Both the position numbers and the translations under genes were made by a program. The notes beneath the pieces were generated by a model, which worked only from the letters and a program-made list of their open reading frames with translations, ran no database searches and had not been told where the DNA came from. A stretch of 6,890 bases of DNA from an uncultured Acetatifactor sp. (GTDB taxonomy: Bacteria > Bacillota > Clostridia > Lachnospirales > Lachnospiraceae), in contig CANRZC010000121.1 of assembly GCA_947644185.1 (NCBI GenBank), forward strand, positions 1 through 6,890, read 5' to 3'. Positions 1 through 5,643 of this stretch are shown here, piece by piece. Every line of letters begins with the position of its first letter. The stretch's first letter is position 1.

Positions 1-1
1 T

Positions 2-1084
2 TATTATACCTACTGCAGGATTTATTCGGACTATTATGCCCCTCTGGACAACAGGGCACATCTGTATCATCGGAGATATTTTAATGAAGACGGAAGTGTT
101 GCCTACGAGGAGATCACGGATAACGATCAGGTTATGTATCAGTTTCCAGATAAACTGCTCTGTTCCAAGGAGGAGCTAGTAGGGTATATGGTATCCCGGC
201 TGCAGCTGACCAACCGAGATATCATCCTCATTGACAGAACCACCGGCATCGGCCAGGCCATTTTGCAAAATGCCGGGCCTGCCAGAGTAGGCATTGTGAT
301 TCATGCGGATCATTTCAGCCAGGGCGGTACAGATGGGGATCATATTCTCTGGAATAATTTTTATGAATATTCTTTTTCCCAGTATAAGCGGGTAGATTTC
401 TATGTCACGGCCACAGACACCCAAAATCAACTGCTGCGGCAGCATTTTCGGCAGTATATGGGTGTGGAGCCCAATGTGGTAACCATTCCGGTAGGGAGCC
501 TGGATCAGCTGAGAACTCCCTCCAAAGGAAGGCGTCCCCACTCTCTGATCACAGCTTCTCGGCTTGCAGGGGAGAAGCATGTGGATTGGCTCATTGACGC
601 AGTAGTGGAGGCAAGGAAATGGATCCCAGACCTGTCCTTGGATATCTACGGGAAAGGCGGGGAGGAGGGAAAGCTCCAGGAACAGATCTTTCAGAGGAAC
701 TGCAGCGGATATATCAGACTTTGCGGGCAGCAGAAGTTGGATGAGGTATATCAAAACTATGAGGCCTACCTTTCAGGCTCTACCAGCGAGGGATTCGGAC
801 TGACCCTGATGGAGGCCATAGGCTCTGGACTGCCCATTATCGGCTTTGACGTCCGGTATGGCAACCAGAATTTTATTGACGATGGGAAAAACGGTTATCT
901 GATTCCTGTTACAGATAAGATGGAAAAGAGACAGCGAATACAGGAGCTGACGGATCGGATACGCAGGCTGTTTACAGAAGCGGACATGGAGAGCTTTCAT
1001 CGGCATGCTTATGAAAAAGCCAACAGCTATCTTACAGGAGAGGTGGAGAAGAGATGGGCAGAAACAATCAATCAGAGCAGATAG
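2..1084 (+). CDS. gtfA: Accessory Sec system glycosyltransferase GtfA (Gtf1), 5'-truncated by the window edge
   Basis: The reading frame is open from base 2, well upstream of the first in-frame ATG (134), so the start lies outside the window; 360 residues are visible of the roughly 500 usual for the family. Family role: the catalytic subunit of the cytosolic GtfA-GtfB complex that transfers GlcNAc from UDP-GlcNAc to Ser/Thr of SRRP adhesins. The first ~40 visible residues, including RRYFNEDGSVAYEE, are the end of the inserted extended beta-sheet (DUF1975) domain. Then come the conserved HADHFS segment (visible residues ~101-106), the SRLAGEKHVDWLI donor-site region (~186-198), and STSEGFGLTLMEAIGSG with the EX7E pair at visible residues 263 and 271 (codons at 788 and 812), followed by GFDVRYGNQNFIDDGKNGYL. 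All these retaining GT-B residues are intact, so it should be active. It overlaps gtfB by 31 bases and ends in TAG. GT4-family relatives are the only alternative; the GYGNQ-type signature and the gtfB neighbour make GtfA nearly certain. Confidence 0.95.
   Translation, partial: YYTYCRIYSDYYAPLDNRAHLYHRRYFNEDGSVAYEEITDNDQVMYQFPDKLLCSKEELVGYMVSRLQLTNRDIILIDRTTGIGQAILQNAGPARVGIVIHADHFSQGGTDGDHILWNNFYEYSFSQYKRVDFYVTATDTQNQLLRQHFRQYMGVEPNVVTIPVGSLDQLRTPSKGRRPHSLITASRLAGEKHVDWLIDAVVEARKWIPDLSLDIYGKGGEEGKLQEQIFQRNCSGYIRLCGQQKLDEVYQNYEAYLSGSTSEGFGLTLMEAIGSGLPIIGFDVRYGNQNFIDDGKNGYLIPVTDKMEKRQRIQELTDRIRRLFTEADMESFHRHAYEKANSYLTGEVEKRWAETINQSR
1036..1046 (+). promoter_or_regulatory. Ribosome binding site of gtfB, inside gtfA
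   Basis: AGGAGAGGTGG lies within the gtfA coding sequence, 7 bases before the ATG at 1054. It fixes the gtfB start inside gtfA and implies translational coupling of the two subunits. Confidence 0.75.
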
Positions 1085-2424
1085 TGTTGCTTTTTGATTA
1101 TTACGGACAGGGCAGTAAGGACTTGCACACTTCGTTTCGGAAGGCGGGATATGATTTCCCGGCAGTAGTCATCGAGGATGATGGCTTTTTGCCGGAGGAT
1201 GTGATTTCGGTCTATGGCTTTTTTCAGGGGGATTTTAGAGACCAGGAGAAGGTTCCTGGCAAAGCAAGATATTTTAACCAGATTCCCGTACCGGATTACT
1301 GGGAGATCAGCGGGACCAACAGCAATGGAAAGATCAACGATTACAGCAAAGAGAGAGGCAGAATTTTTTACGCGGATCCCACCCATAAGAGACTGGTAAA
1401 GACAGTGGACTGGCTGGACGAGAGAGGAATTGTCAGATCCAGTGATCACTACAACCGCTATGGGGCCCTCTATGCCAGAACCATTTTTAACGCAAAGGGG
1501 CAGCTGGTGAACAAATCCTGGTTTTCCCCTTTGGGGCAGGAGATTATCATGCAGAATTATGTCACAGGGGACATTGTGCTGAACCAGGGAAAGGAAGTAA
1601 AGGTATTTCGGACAAAGACAGAATTTGTGGTGTACTTTTTAAAGTGTGCGGGACTGGAAGCGGACAGGCTATTCTTCAATTCGCTGTCCACTCCCTTCTT
1701 CGTATCTAATGCTTTGGGAGGCCCAGTTAAGAGGGATGTACTGTTCTGGCAGGAGCCGGTGCGGGATGAAATCCCTGGGAATATGCAGATGATTCTGCGG
1801 GGAGAGGCATCCCGCACGGCCCGGATCATGGTGCAGCTGGAGCATTCTTACAGGAGACTGGTGGAATTGGGAGCTTCTCAGGAGATGGTAGAGAAGCTGG
1901 GCTTCATTTACCCCTTCCGCAGAAAGAACAAACGCAGAAGGGAGGCACTGATCTGTACCAATTCCGACAGAATTGAGCATTGTCAGGAGATAGTAAAGGC
2001 CATTCCGCAGATGCATTTTCATATTGCAGCGCTGACAGAAATGTCGTCAAAGCTTATGAGCATGGAAGGCTATGAGAATGTGAGTCTGTATCCAGGGGTA
2101 AAGACAGAGGTGGTAAAGGAGCTTTTTGCCCTGTGTGATTATTATCTGGATATTAACTACGAAGGGGAGATTGTCTCGGCAGTGCGCACCGCTTTCCTGA
2201 ATAACCAGCTGATCTTCGCATTTGAGGAGACGGTTCATAACAGGGATTACATAGGCGATGAACAGATATACCCGGCGAAGGAAGCCGATAGGATGATTGC
2301 AGATCTCAGAAAAACCATGGAGAATGTACAGGCTCTGGCCCAACGCCTCCAGAGACAGAGGACGACTGCACTGGTAGAGCTATCGGAGAGCTATCGGAAG
2401 TTCATGGAAAGAGAGAAGGGATGA
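1054..2424 (+). CDS. gtfB: Accessory Sec system glycosylation co-factor/chaperone GtfB (Gtf2)
   Basis: 456 residues, close to the usual GtfB length. Family role: the non-catalytic partner that stabilises GtfA and holds the adhesin substrate so that GtfA can keep adding GlcNAc. Seen here: N-terminal VLLFDYY (residues 11-17) and the DDGFLPEDVISVYGFF segment (42-57); a long extended beta-sheet (DUF1975-like) domain around residues 70-185, including KARYFNQIPVPDYWEI and FYADPTHKRLVKTVDWLDE; then a GT-B-like C-terminal half. Where GtfA has EX7E, this protein has E370 and R378 (EGEIVSAVR), so the second glutamate is replaced, as expected of a non-catalytic subunit. Start at 1054 is chosen from the good ribosome binding site and the start of homology at residue 10. 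The gene overlaps gtfA by 31 bases, so the 1:1 subunits are probably translationally coupled. It is followed by a 38-base gap and the first Gtf3-like gene. Ends in TGA. Confidence 0.93.
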   Translation: MGRNNQSEQIVLLFDYYGQGSKDLHTSFRKAGYDFPAVVIEDDGFLPEDVISVYGFFQGDFRDQEKVPGKARYFNQIPVPDYWEISGTNSNGKINDYSKERGRIFYADPTHKRLVKTVDWLDERGIVRSSDHYNRYGALYARTIFNAKGQLVNKSWFSPLGQEIIMQNYVTGDIVLNQGKEVKVFRTKTEFVVYFLKCAGLEADRLFFNSLSTPFFVSNALGGPVKRDVLFWQEPVRDEIPGNMQMILRGEASRTARIMVQLEHSYRRLVELGASQEMVEKLGFIYPFRRKNKRRREALICTNSDRIEHCQEIVKAIPQMHFHIAALTEMSSKLMSMEGYENVSLYPGVKTEVVKELFALCDYYLDINYEGEIVSAVRTAFLNNQLIFAFEETVHNRDYIGDEQIYPAKEADRMIADLRKTMENVQALAQRLQRQRTTALVELSESYRKFMEREKG

Positions 2425-2450
2425 GGGGATTTTACTGAGAGGCGGGAATA

Positions 2451-2456
2451 GAGGGG
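2451..2456 (+). promoter_or_regulatory. Ribosome binding site of the first Gtf3-like gene
   Basis: GAGGGG sits 6 bases before the ATG at 2463 in a 38-base gap. No hairpin terminator or promoter is evident in this gap, so the gene is probably read through from gtfB. Confidence 0.55.
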
Positions 2457-2462
2457 CGTTAT

Positions 2463-3479
2463 ATGCGGATACATATTACGAATCGATATGGACTGTGCGG
2501 AACAGCAGGGAAAGCTCAGCGCATGTCTGCGGAACTTGCAAAAAAGGTTTTGGGGTGTGATGAGCTGGGCATATATGTCCACAGGCAGGAGTGGGACTCT
2601 TCGGAGATGTTTAGGACCAGGCTGGACGGTATTGTTGCAGGGGTGAGCCATGGGGATGTGGTGATTTTGCAGCTTCCCACATGGAATGGAAATTATTTTG
2701 ATGAGGCTTTGGTAGGACACTTAAGCAGCTACCGAGGATTGAAGAAGATTTTCTTTATTCATGATATCGACGCAATGATGTACGGTACGGAAGATGAATT
2801 TTTAAGCCGGCGAATTGCCCTGTATAACCAGGCGGATGTCATTATTCTGCCCTCCCAGAGAATGGCAGATTATCTGCGGGAAAGAGGACTGAAGGTAGAA
2901 AAGCTTGTCATACAGAGAATGTGGGACCAGCTTCTTTCTATAGATACTTCCGTTACACCAAAGTTTGATAGAGTAATTCAGTTTGCCGGAGATATCTCCA
3001 CGCCGAAATTTTCCTTTGCCCGGGAATGGCCTTATGAGACAGTCAGGCTGGCCGTGACAGCCCAGGAGGGGGACTGGGCTGCCGGAAAGAAGATAGAGTT
3101 TTTAGGCTGGTTTGAAAATGATAATTTACTGGCGGACGTTCTGCGGAGAACAGGGGGATTCGGGCTTTTGTGGTCGGAGGATCCGGTCTGGTGTAAATAT
3201 ATGAAATATAATACATGCTATAAACTCAGCACCTATATGGGGGCGGGCCTGCCAGTGATTATCCCAAACAGCATACCGGAGGCAGACACCATCCGCAGGA
3301 AGGAGCTGGGGCTGGCTGTGGACTCGCTGGCGGAAGCTGTGGAAGCCATCCAAGCCATGTCAGCGGATCGGTATGATCAGATGGTGCGCAACGCAGCAGA
3401 GTTCGGCAAACTGCTTCGAGGAGGGTATTTTACCCAAAAAGCCTTAATTGACGCAGTCTTTTGCTTATTGTACCAATAG
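2463..3479 (+). CDS. Gtf3-like glycosyltransferase, copy 1 (motifs largely intact)
   Basis: 338 residues, the usual length for Gtf3, the GT-B enzyme that extends O-GlcNAc on SRRP adhesins in streptococci by adding glucose. Motifs seen: MRIHITNRYG at the N-terminus, TRLDGIVAG (52-60), PTWN (72-75), FFIHD with H100-D101, PSQRMADYL (130-138), QRMWD (151-155), a basic residue K182 before FSFAREW, GGFGLLW (231-237), YKLSTYMGAGLPVI with K254, and GYFTQKALIDAV at the end. From memory of the S. parasanguinis structure, K182 and K254 occupy the places of the important R179 and K246. It differs from classical Gtf3 in the middle: an AQEGDW motif (200-205), shared with the next gene, replaces the PLKVYT region. 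The donor sugar therefore may differ from UDP-glucose. No signal peptide or membrane segment, so cytosolic. The C-terminal 148 residues align without gaps to copy 2 at 74 identities (hand count). Sugar specificity cannot be read from the sequence. Confidence 0.87.
   Translation: MRIHITNRYGLCGTAGKAQRMSAELAKKVLGCDELGIYVHRQEWDSSEMFRTRLDGIVAGVSHGDVVILQLPTWNGNYFDEALVGHLSSYRGLKKIFFIHDIDAMMYGTEDEFLSRRIALYNQADVIILPSQRMADYLRERGLKVEKLVIQRMWDQLLSIDTSVTPKFDRVIQFAGDISTPKFSFAREWPYETVRLAVTAQEGDWAAGKKIEFLGWFENDNLLADVLRRTGGFGLLWSEDPVWCKYMKYNTCYKLSTYMGAGLPVIIPNSIPEADTIRRKELGLAVDSLAEAVEAIQAMSADRYDQMVRNAAEFGKLLRGGYFTQKALIDAVFCLLYQ
3058..3079 (+). repeat. 22-base exact repeat, copy A, in Gtf3-like copy 1
   Basis: An exact 22-base match to 4101-4122, encoding the AQEGDW motif in both tandem paralogs. 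The identity includes synonymous positions, pointing to recent duplication, gene conversion or strong local constraint. Confidence 0.8.
3243..3260 (+). repeat. 18-base exact repeat, copy A, in Gtf3-like copy 1
   Basis: GCGGGCCTGCCAGTGATT is identical to 4286-4303 and encodes the AGLPVI segment just after the K-L-S-T-Y motif in both paralogs. Confidence 0.75.
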
Positions 3480-3491
3480 GACAAATAGGTG

Positions 3492-3501
3492 AGAGAGGAG
3501 G
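3492..3501 (+). promoter_or_regulatory. Ribosome binding site deciding the start of Gtf3-like copy 2
   Basis: AGAGAGGAGG contains a full AGGAGG consensus 4 bases before the ATG at 3506. It rules in 3506 over the in-frame upstream ATG at 3461, which lies inside the preceding gene without such a site. Confidence 0.8.
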
Positions 3502-3505
3502 CTTT

Positions 3506-4522
3506 ATGGAGACGCATATTACAAATATTTATGGGTTGACAGGAGCGGGGGCAGAGGCGCAGCAGGCAACGGCCGCTATTGCGAAAAAGGATCTGATGTT
3601 CAATGAATTGGGAATATACCATTATCCAGTAGAGGCGGATACCCCGGAGATGCTGCGAACCCGTGTGGATGGAATTATAGGGTCTGTGGAACCAGGGGAT
3701 ATTGTCATTGTGCAGTTCCCCACCTGGAACGGGATTTCCTTTGACCAACAATTGATGAACAGCCTGTACGGCTATGAGAGAAAGAGAATGATATTGATGC
3801 ATGACATTCTCCCAGGGATGTCAGAGCTCTGGAACTGGGATTGGAAGAGATATCTCGATCTCTATAATCAGGCGGACGCTATCATTGTACCAAGTCAAAA
3901 CATGGCAGATTTTCTGCGGGAAAAGGGACTCTCCCTGGAGAAAATCATTGTGCGGCGGATGTACGACTGCGCCGTATGGGTGGATCGGTCCGTGCAACCG
4001 CCCTTTCGAAGGGCTATGAATCTGATGGGAACCCCAGATTGGGATCCCAGACTACAGTTTTGCAGACAATGGGGTGAAGCTGGGATTCAACTGGTGGTGG
4101 CAGCCCAGGAGGGGGACTGGGCGGAGCAGAGAAATGTCCGGTTTCTGGGACAGCTTCAGGGAGAGCCTCTTTTGCTTGACGCCTTCAGGCACAGTGGTGG
4201 TTTCGGATTGCTGTGGACAGAGGAGCCCCGTTGGAGGGAGTGGGTGAAGAGGAATGCCTCCTATGAACTCAGTGCCTACCTGGCAGCGGGCCTGCCAGTG
4301 ATTGTGCCTTCCGGCATAGGGGAGCAGGAGACCATTGTGCGAAAAAAGCTGGGGATTGTAGTGGATTCTTTGGAGGAGGCAGCACAGCGCATAGAGAACA
4401 TGGATGAGGCAGAATACCGGGAGATGGCAGATAATGTGGCAGCGTTTTCTTACCTGCTTCAAGAGGGGTATTTTACGAAGAAGGCGTTGACGGATGCGGT
4501 TTTTCAGGTGCTGAATGGATAG
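3506..4522 (+). CDS. Gtf3-like glycosyltransferase, copy 2, with altered active-site motifs
   Basis: 338 residues from the ATG at 3506, exactly the length of copy 1; the family start METHITNIYG follows this ATG directly. An earlier in-frame ATG at 3461 would add 15 residues overlapping the previous gene and is rejected. Gtf3-family motifs kept: RVDGIIGS (53-60), PTWN (72-75), MHD with H99-D100, PSQNMADFL (129-137), the basic residue R182, AQEGDW (200-205, shared with copy 1), GGFGLLW (231-237), AAGLPVIV, and GYFTKKALTDAV. Changed: the conserved lysine of the YKLSTYLAAG motif is E254 (YELSAYLAAG), and the usual QxMWD is RRMYD (150-154). Losing a positive charge expected to contact the donor nucleotide suggests altered donor use or reduced catalysis, perhaps as partner of copy 1. 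That is inference. The gap to copy 1 is 26 bases. Cytosolic; no signal peptide or membrane helix visible. Confidence 0.86.
   Translation: METHITNIYGLTGAGAEAQQATAAIAKKDLMFNELGIYHYPVEADTPEMLRTRVDGIIGSVEPGDIVIVQFPTWNGISFDQQLMNSLYGYERKRMILMHDILPGMSELWNWDWKRYLDLYNQADAIIVPSQNMADFLREKGLSLEKIIVRRMYDCAVWVDRSVQPPFRRAMNLMGTPDWDPRLQFCRQWGEAGIQLVVAAQEGDWAEQRNVRFLGQLQGEPLLLDAFRHSGGFGLLWTEEPRWREWVKRNASYELSAYLAAGLPVIVPSGIGEQETIVRKKLGIVVDSLEEAAQRIENMDEAEYREMADNVAAFSYLLQEGYFTKKALTDAVFQVLNG
4101..4122 (+). repeat. 22-base exact repeat, copy B, in Gtf3-like copy 2
   Basis: Identical over 22 bases to 3058-3079, at the equivalent codons in the tandem paralog. The flanking bases differ on both sides. Confidence 0.8.
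4286..4303 (+). repeat. 18-base exact repeat, copy B, in Gtf3-like copy 2
   Basis: Identical over 18 bases to 3243-3260 at the equivalent AGLPVI codons; the flanking bases differ on both sides. Confidence 0.75.
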
Positions 4523-4582
4523 ACTGGCTGCCTGTAGTATAGGGAATCTAAAGAAAATGCGCAGTGAGGAATGCAACAGAAG

Positions 4583-4589
4583 AAAGGAG
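4583..4589 (+). promoter_or_regulatory. Ribosome binding site deciding the start of Gtf3-like copy 3
   Basis: AAAGGAG lies 4 bases before the ATG at 4594, where the family N-terminus MKVFITCING begins. An in-frame GTG at 4564 has no comparable site. The 71-base gap here (4523-4593) is the widest in the window but shows no convincing hairpin or -35/-10 pair. Confidence 0.75.
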
Positions 4590-4593
4590 TACA

Positions 4594-5619
4594 ATGAAGG
4601 TATTCATAACATGCATAAACGGGCTTGTAGGTACAGCTAAAGATGCACAAGATATGGTTTCGGATATTGCCCATGAGCTTGGCTTCAGAAATATGGGAAT
4701 ATTTTTCTATAATGCCAGGGAGGAAAGTGTCGGGAGTCTAAGTGCCAGGTACGATGGCATCATTGCCAGTATATCTCCAGGTGATATTGTATTTTTTCAG
4801 CATCCCACCTGGCATCATTTGAAGTTTGAGGAGGGACTGATCCAGCGCATAAAAGCATATGGGGGTAGAGTAATCATTGTGGTGCATGATGTAGAACCCC
4901 TCATGATGGAGAGTAGTCGATTTATGCTGGGATATGTAATAGAACTGTTTAATTCGGCGGAAGTCCTTGTGGTACCATCCTATGCCATGAAGAAGTTTTT
5001 GCAGGTGAATGGAATCAGGAAGAATATGAAGTTTGTAATACAGGAACTTTGGGATTATACCACAGACATTAAATTTTCTCAGACTCCTAGGTTTCAAAAA
5101 GAGATTCACTTTGCGGGAAATCCTTCTAAGTTTCTGTTTCCTCAACAATGGAGCTTTGATGTTCCTTTGAAAGTATATACAACGGAACTGTGTACAGGAA
5201 AAACAGCACAGAACATGGGCTGGATGGATTTCAGCAGTCTGTTGCTGGAATTGGCCAAAGGCGGATTTGGCCTGGTATGGTACGGAGATGAGTATTGGCA
5301 TCAGTATATGAAATATAACAATACTTTTAAGCTCAGCACTTATTTGGCAGCAGGGATCCCGGTGATTGTCCCGAGAGGAATCTCCAACCAGTATTTGATT
5401 GAAAAAAATAACCTTGGATTGGTGGTTGACAGCCTGGATGAGGCGGTAGAACAGGTTAGAAACATGGAGGATGCAGATTATCAGGAATATGTACAGCATG
5501 TGGGAAAATTTGCACCCTTGATCCGAAACGGATATTTTACAAAAAAATTTTTGATAGATGCAGTACAGACGATTATGCGGGAGGATATGGCTGATATCTT
5601 AGAAAAGGGAGAAGCGTAA
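4594..5619 (+). CDS. gtf3: Gtf3-like glycosyltransferase, copy 3, closest to classical Gtf3
   Basis: 341 residues from the ATG at 4594, preceded by AAAGGAG. Of the four copies this one most resembles streptococcal Gtf3, the GT-B enzyme that adds the second sugar (glucose) to GlcNAc-modified SRRP adhesins. Seen: MKVFITCING, RYDGIIASI, PTWH (71-74, with H for the usual N), VVHD with H98-D99, EPLMM, VPSYAMKKFL, QELWD (150-154), IHFAGNPSKF with K179, the VPLKVYT segment (190-196), GGFGLVW (223-229), FKLSTYLAAGIPVIV with K246, and GYFTKKFLIDAV near the end. K179 and K246 fall at the same numbers as the R179 and K246 that I recall as important in S. parasanguinis Gtf3. All expected catalytic-region residues are present, so it is probably active. 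It ends with tandem TAA TAA (5617-5622). Four hand-counted lines of this gene are about 38% G+C, lower than lines sampled in copy 2. The donor sugar is not provable from sequence. Confidence 0.89.
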   Translation: MKVFITCINGLVGTAKDAQDMVSDIAHELGFRNMGIFFYNAREESVGSLSARYDGIIASISPGDIVFFQHPTWHHLKFEEGLIQRIKAYGGRVIIVVHDVEPLMMESSRFMLGYVIELFNSAEVLVVPSYAMKKFLQVNGIRKNMKFVIQELWDYTTDIKFSQTPRFQKEIHFAGNPSKFLFPQQWSFDVPLKVYTTELCTGKTAQNMGWMDFSSLLLELAKGGFGLVWYGDEYWHQYMKYNNTFKLSTYLAAGIPVIVPRGISNQYLIEKNNLGLVVDSLDEAVEQVRNMEDADYQEYVQHVGKFAPLIRNGYFTKKFLIDAVQTIMREDMADILEKGEA

Positions 5620-5630
5620 TAAAGACAAAG

Positions 5631-5637
5631 TGAGGAA
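5631..5637 (+). promoter_or_regulatory. Ribosome binding site of Gtf3-like copy 4
   Basis: TGAGGAA lies 6 bases before the ATG at 5644, in a gap of only 24 bases after copy 3, consistent with the same transcript. Confidence 0.55.
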
Positions 5638-5643
5638 ATTGAT

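Noticed and set aside
134..136. ATG at 134 as the start of gtfA
   Set aside because: The frame is open back to base 2, and the upstream residues (RRYFNEDGSVAYEE) are recognisable GtfA sequence, so the gene begins before the window.
3461..3505. Upstream in-frame ATG extending Gtf3-like copy 2 by 15 residues
   Set aside because: It lies inside the preceding gene, has no ribosome binding site, and the added residues do not match the family N-terminus; AGGAGG before 3506 decides the start.
4564..4593. In-frame GTG extending Gtf3-like copy 3 by 10 residues
   Set aside because: No ribosome binding site before it; AAAGGAG and the family N-terminus MKVFITCING point to 4594.
4523..4593. Possible terminator or promoter in the widest intergenic gap
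   Set aside because: Only 3-4 base pair complementarities, no GC-rich stem followed by a T run, and no convincing -35/-10 pair.
4738..5499. Long open frame on the - strand opposite copy 3 (253 codons)
   Set aside because: Its translation has no recognisable domain and is rich in Cys, His and Ile as expected of an antisense shadow; the + strand frame has clear family motifs and a ribosome binding site.
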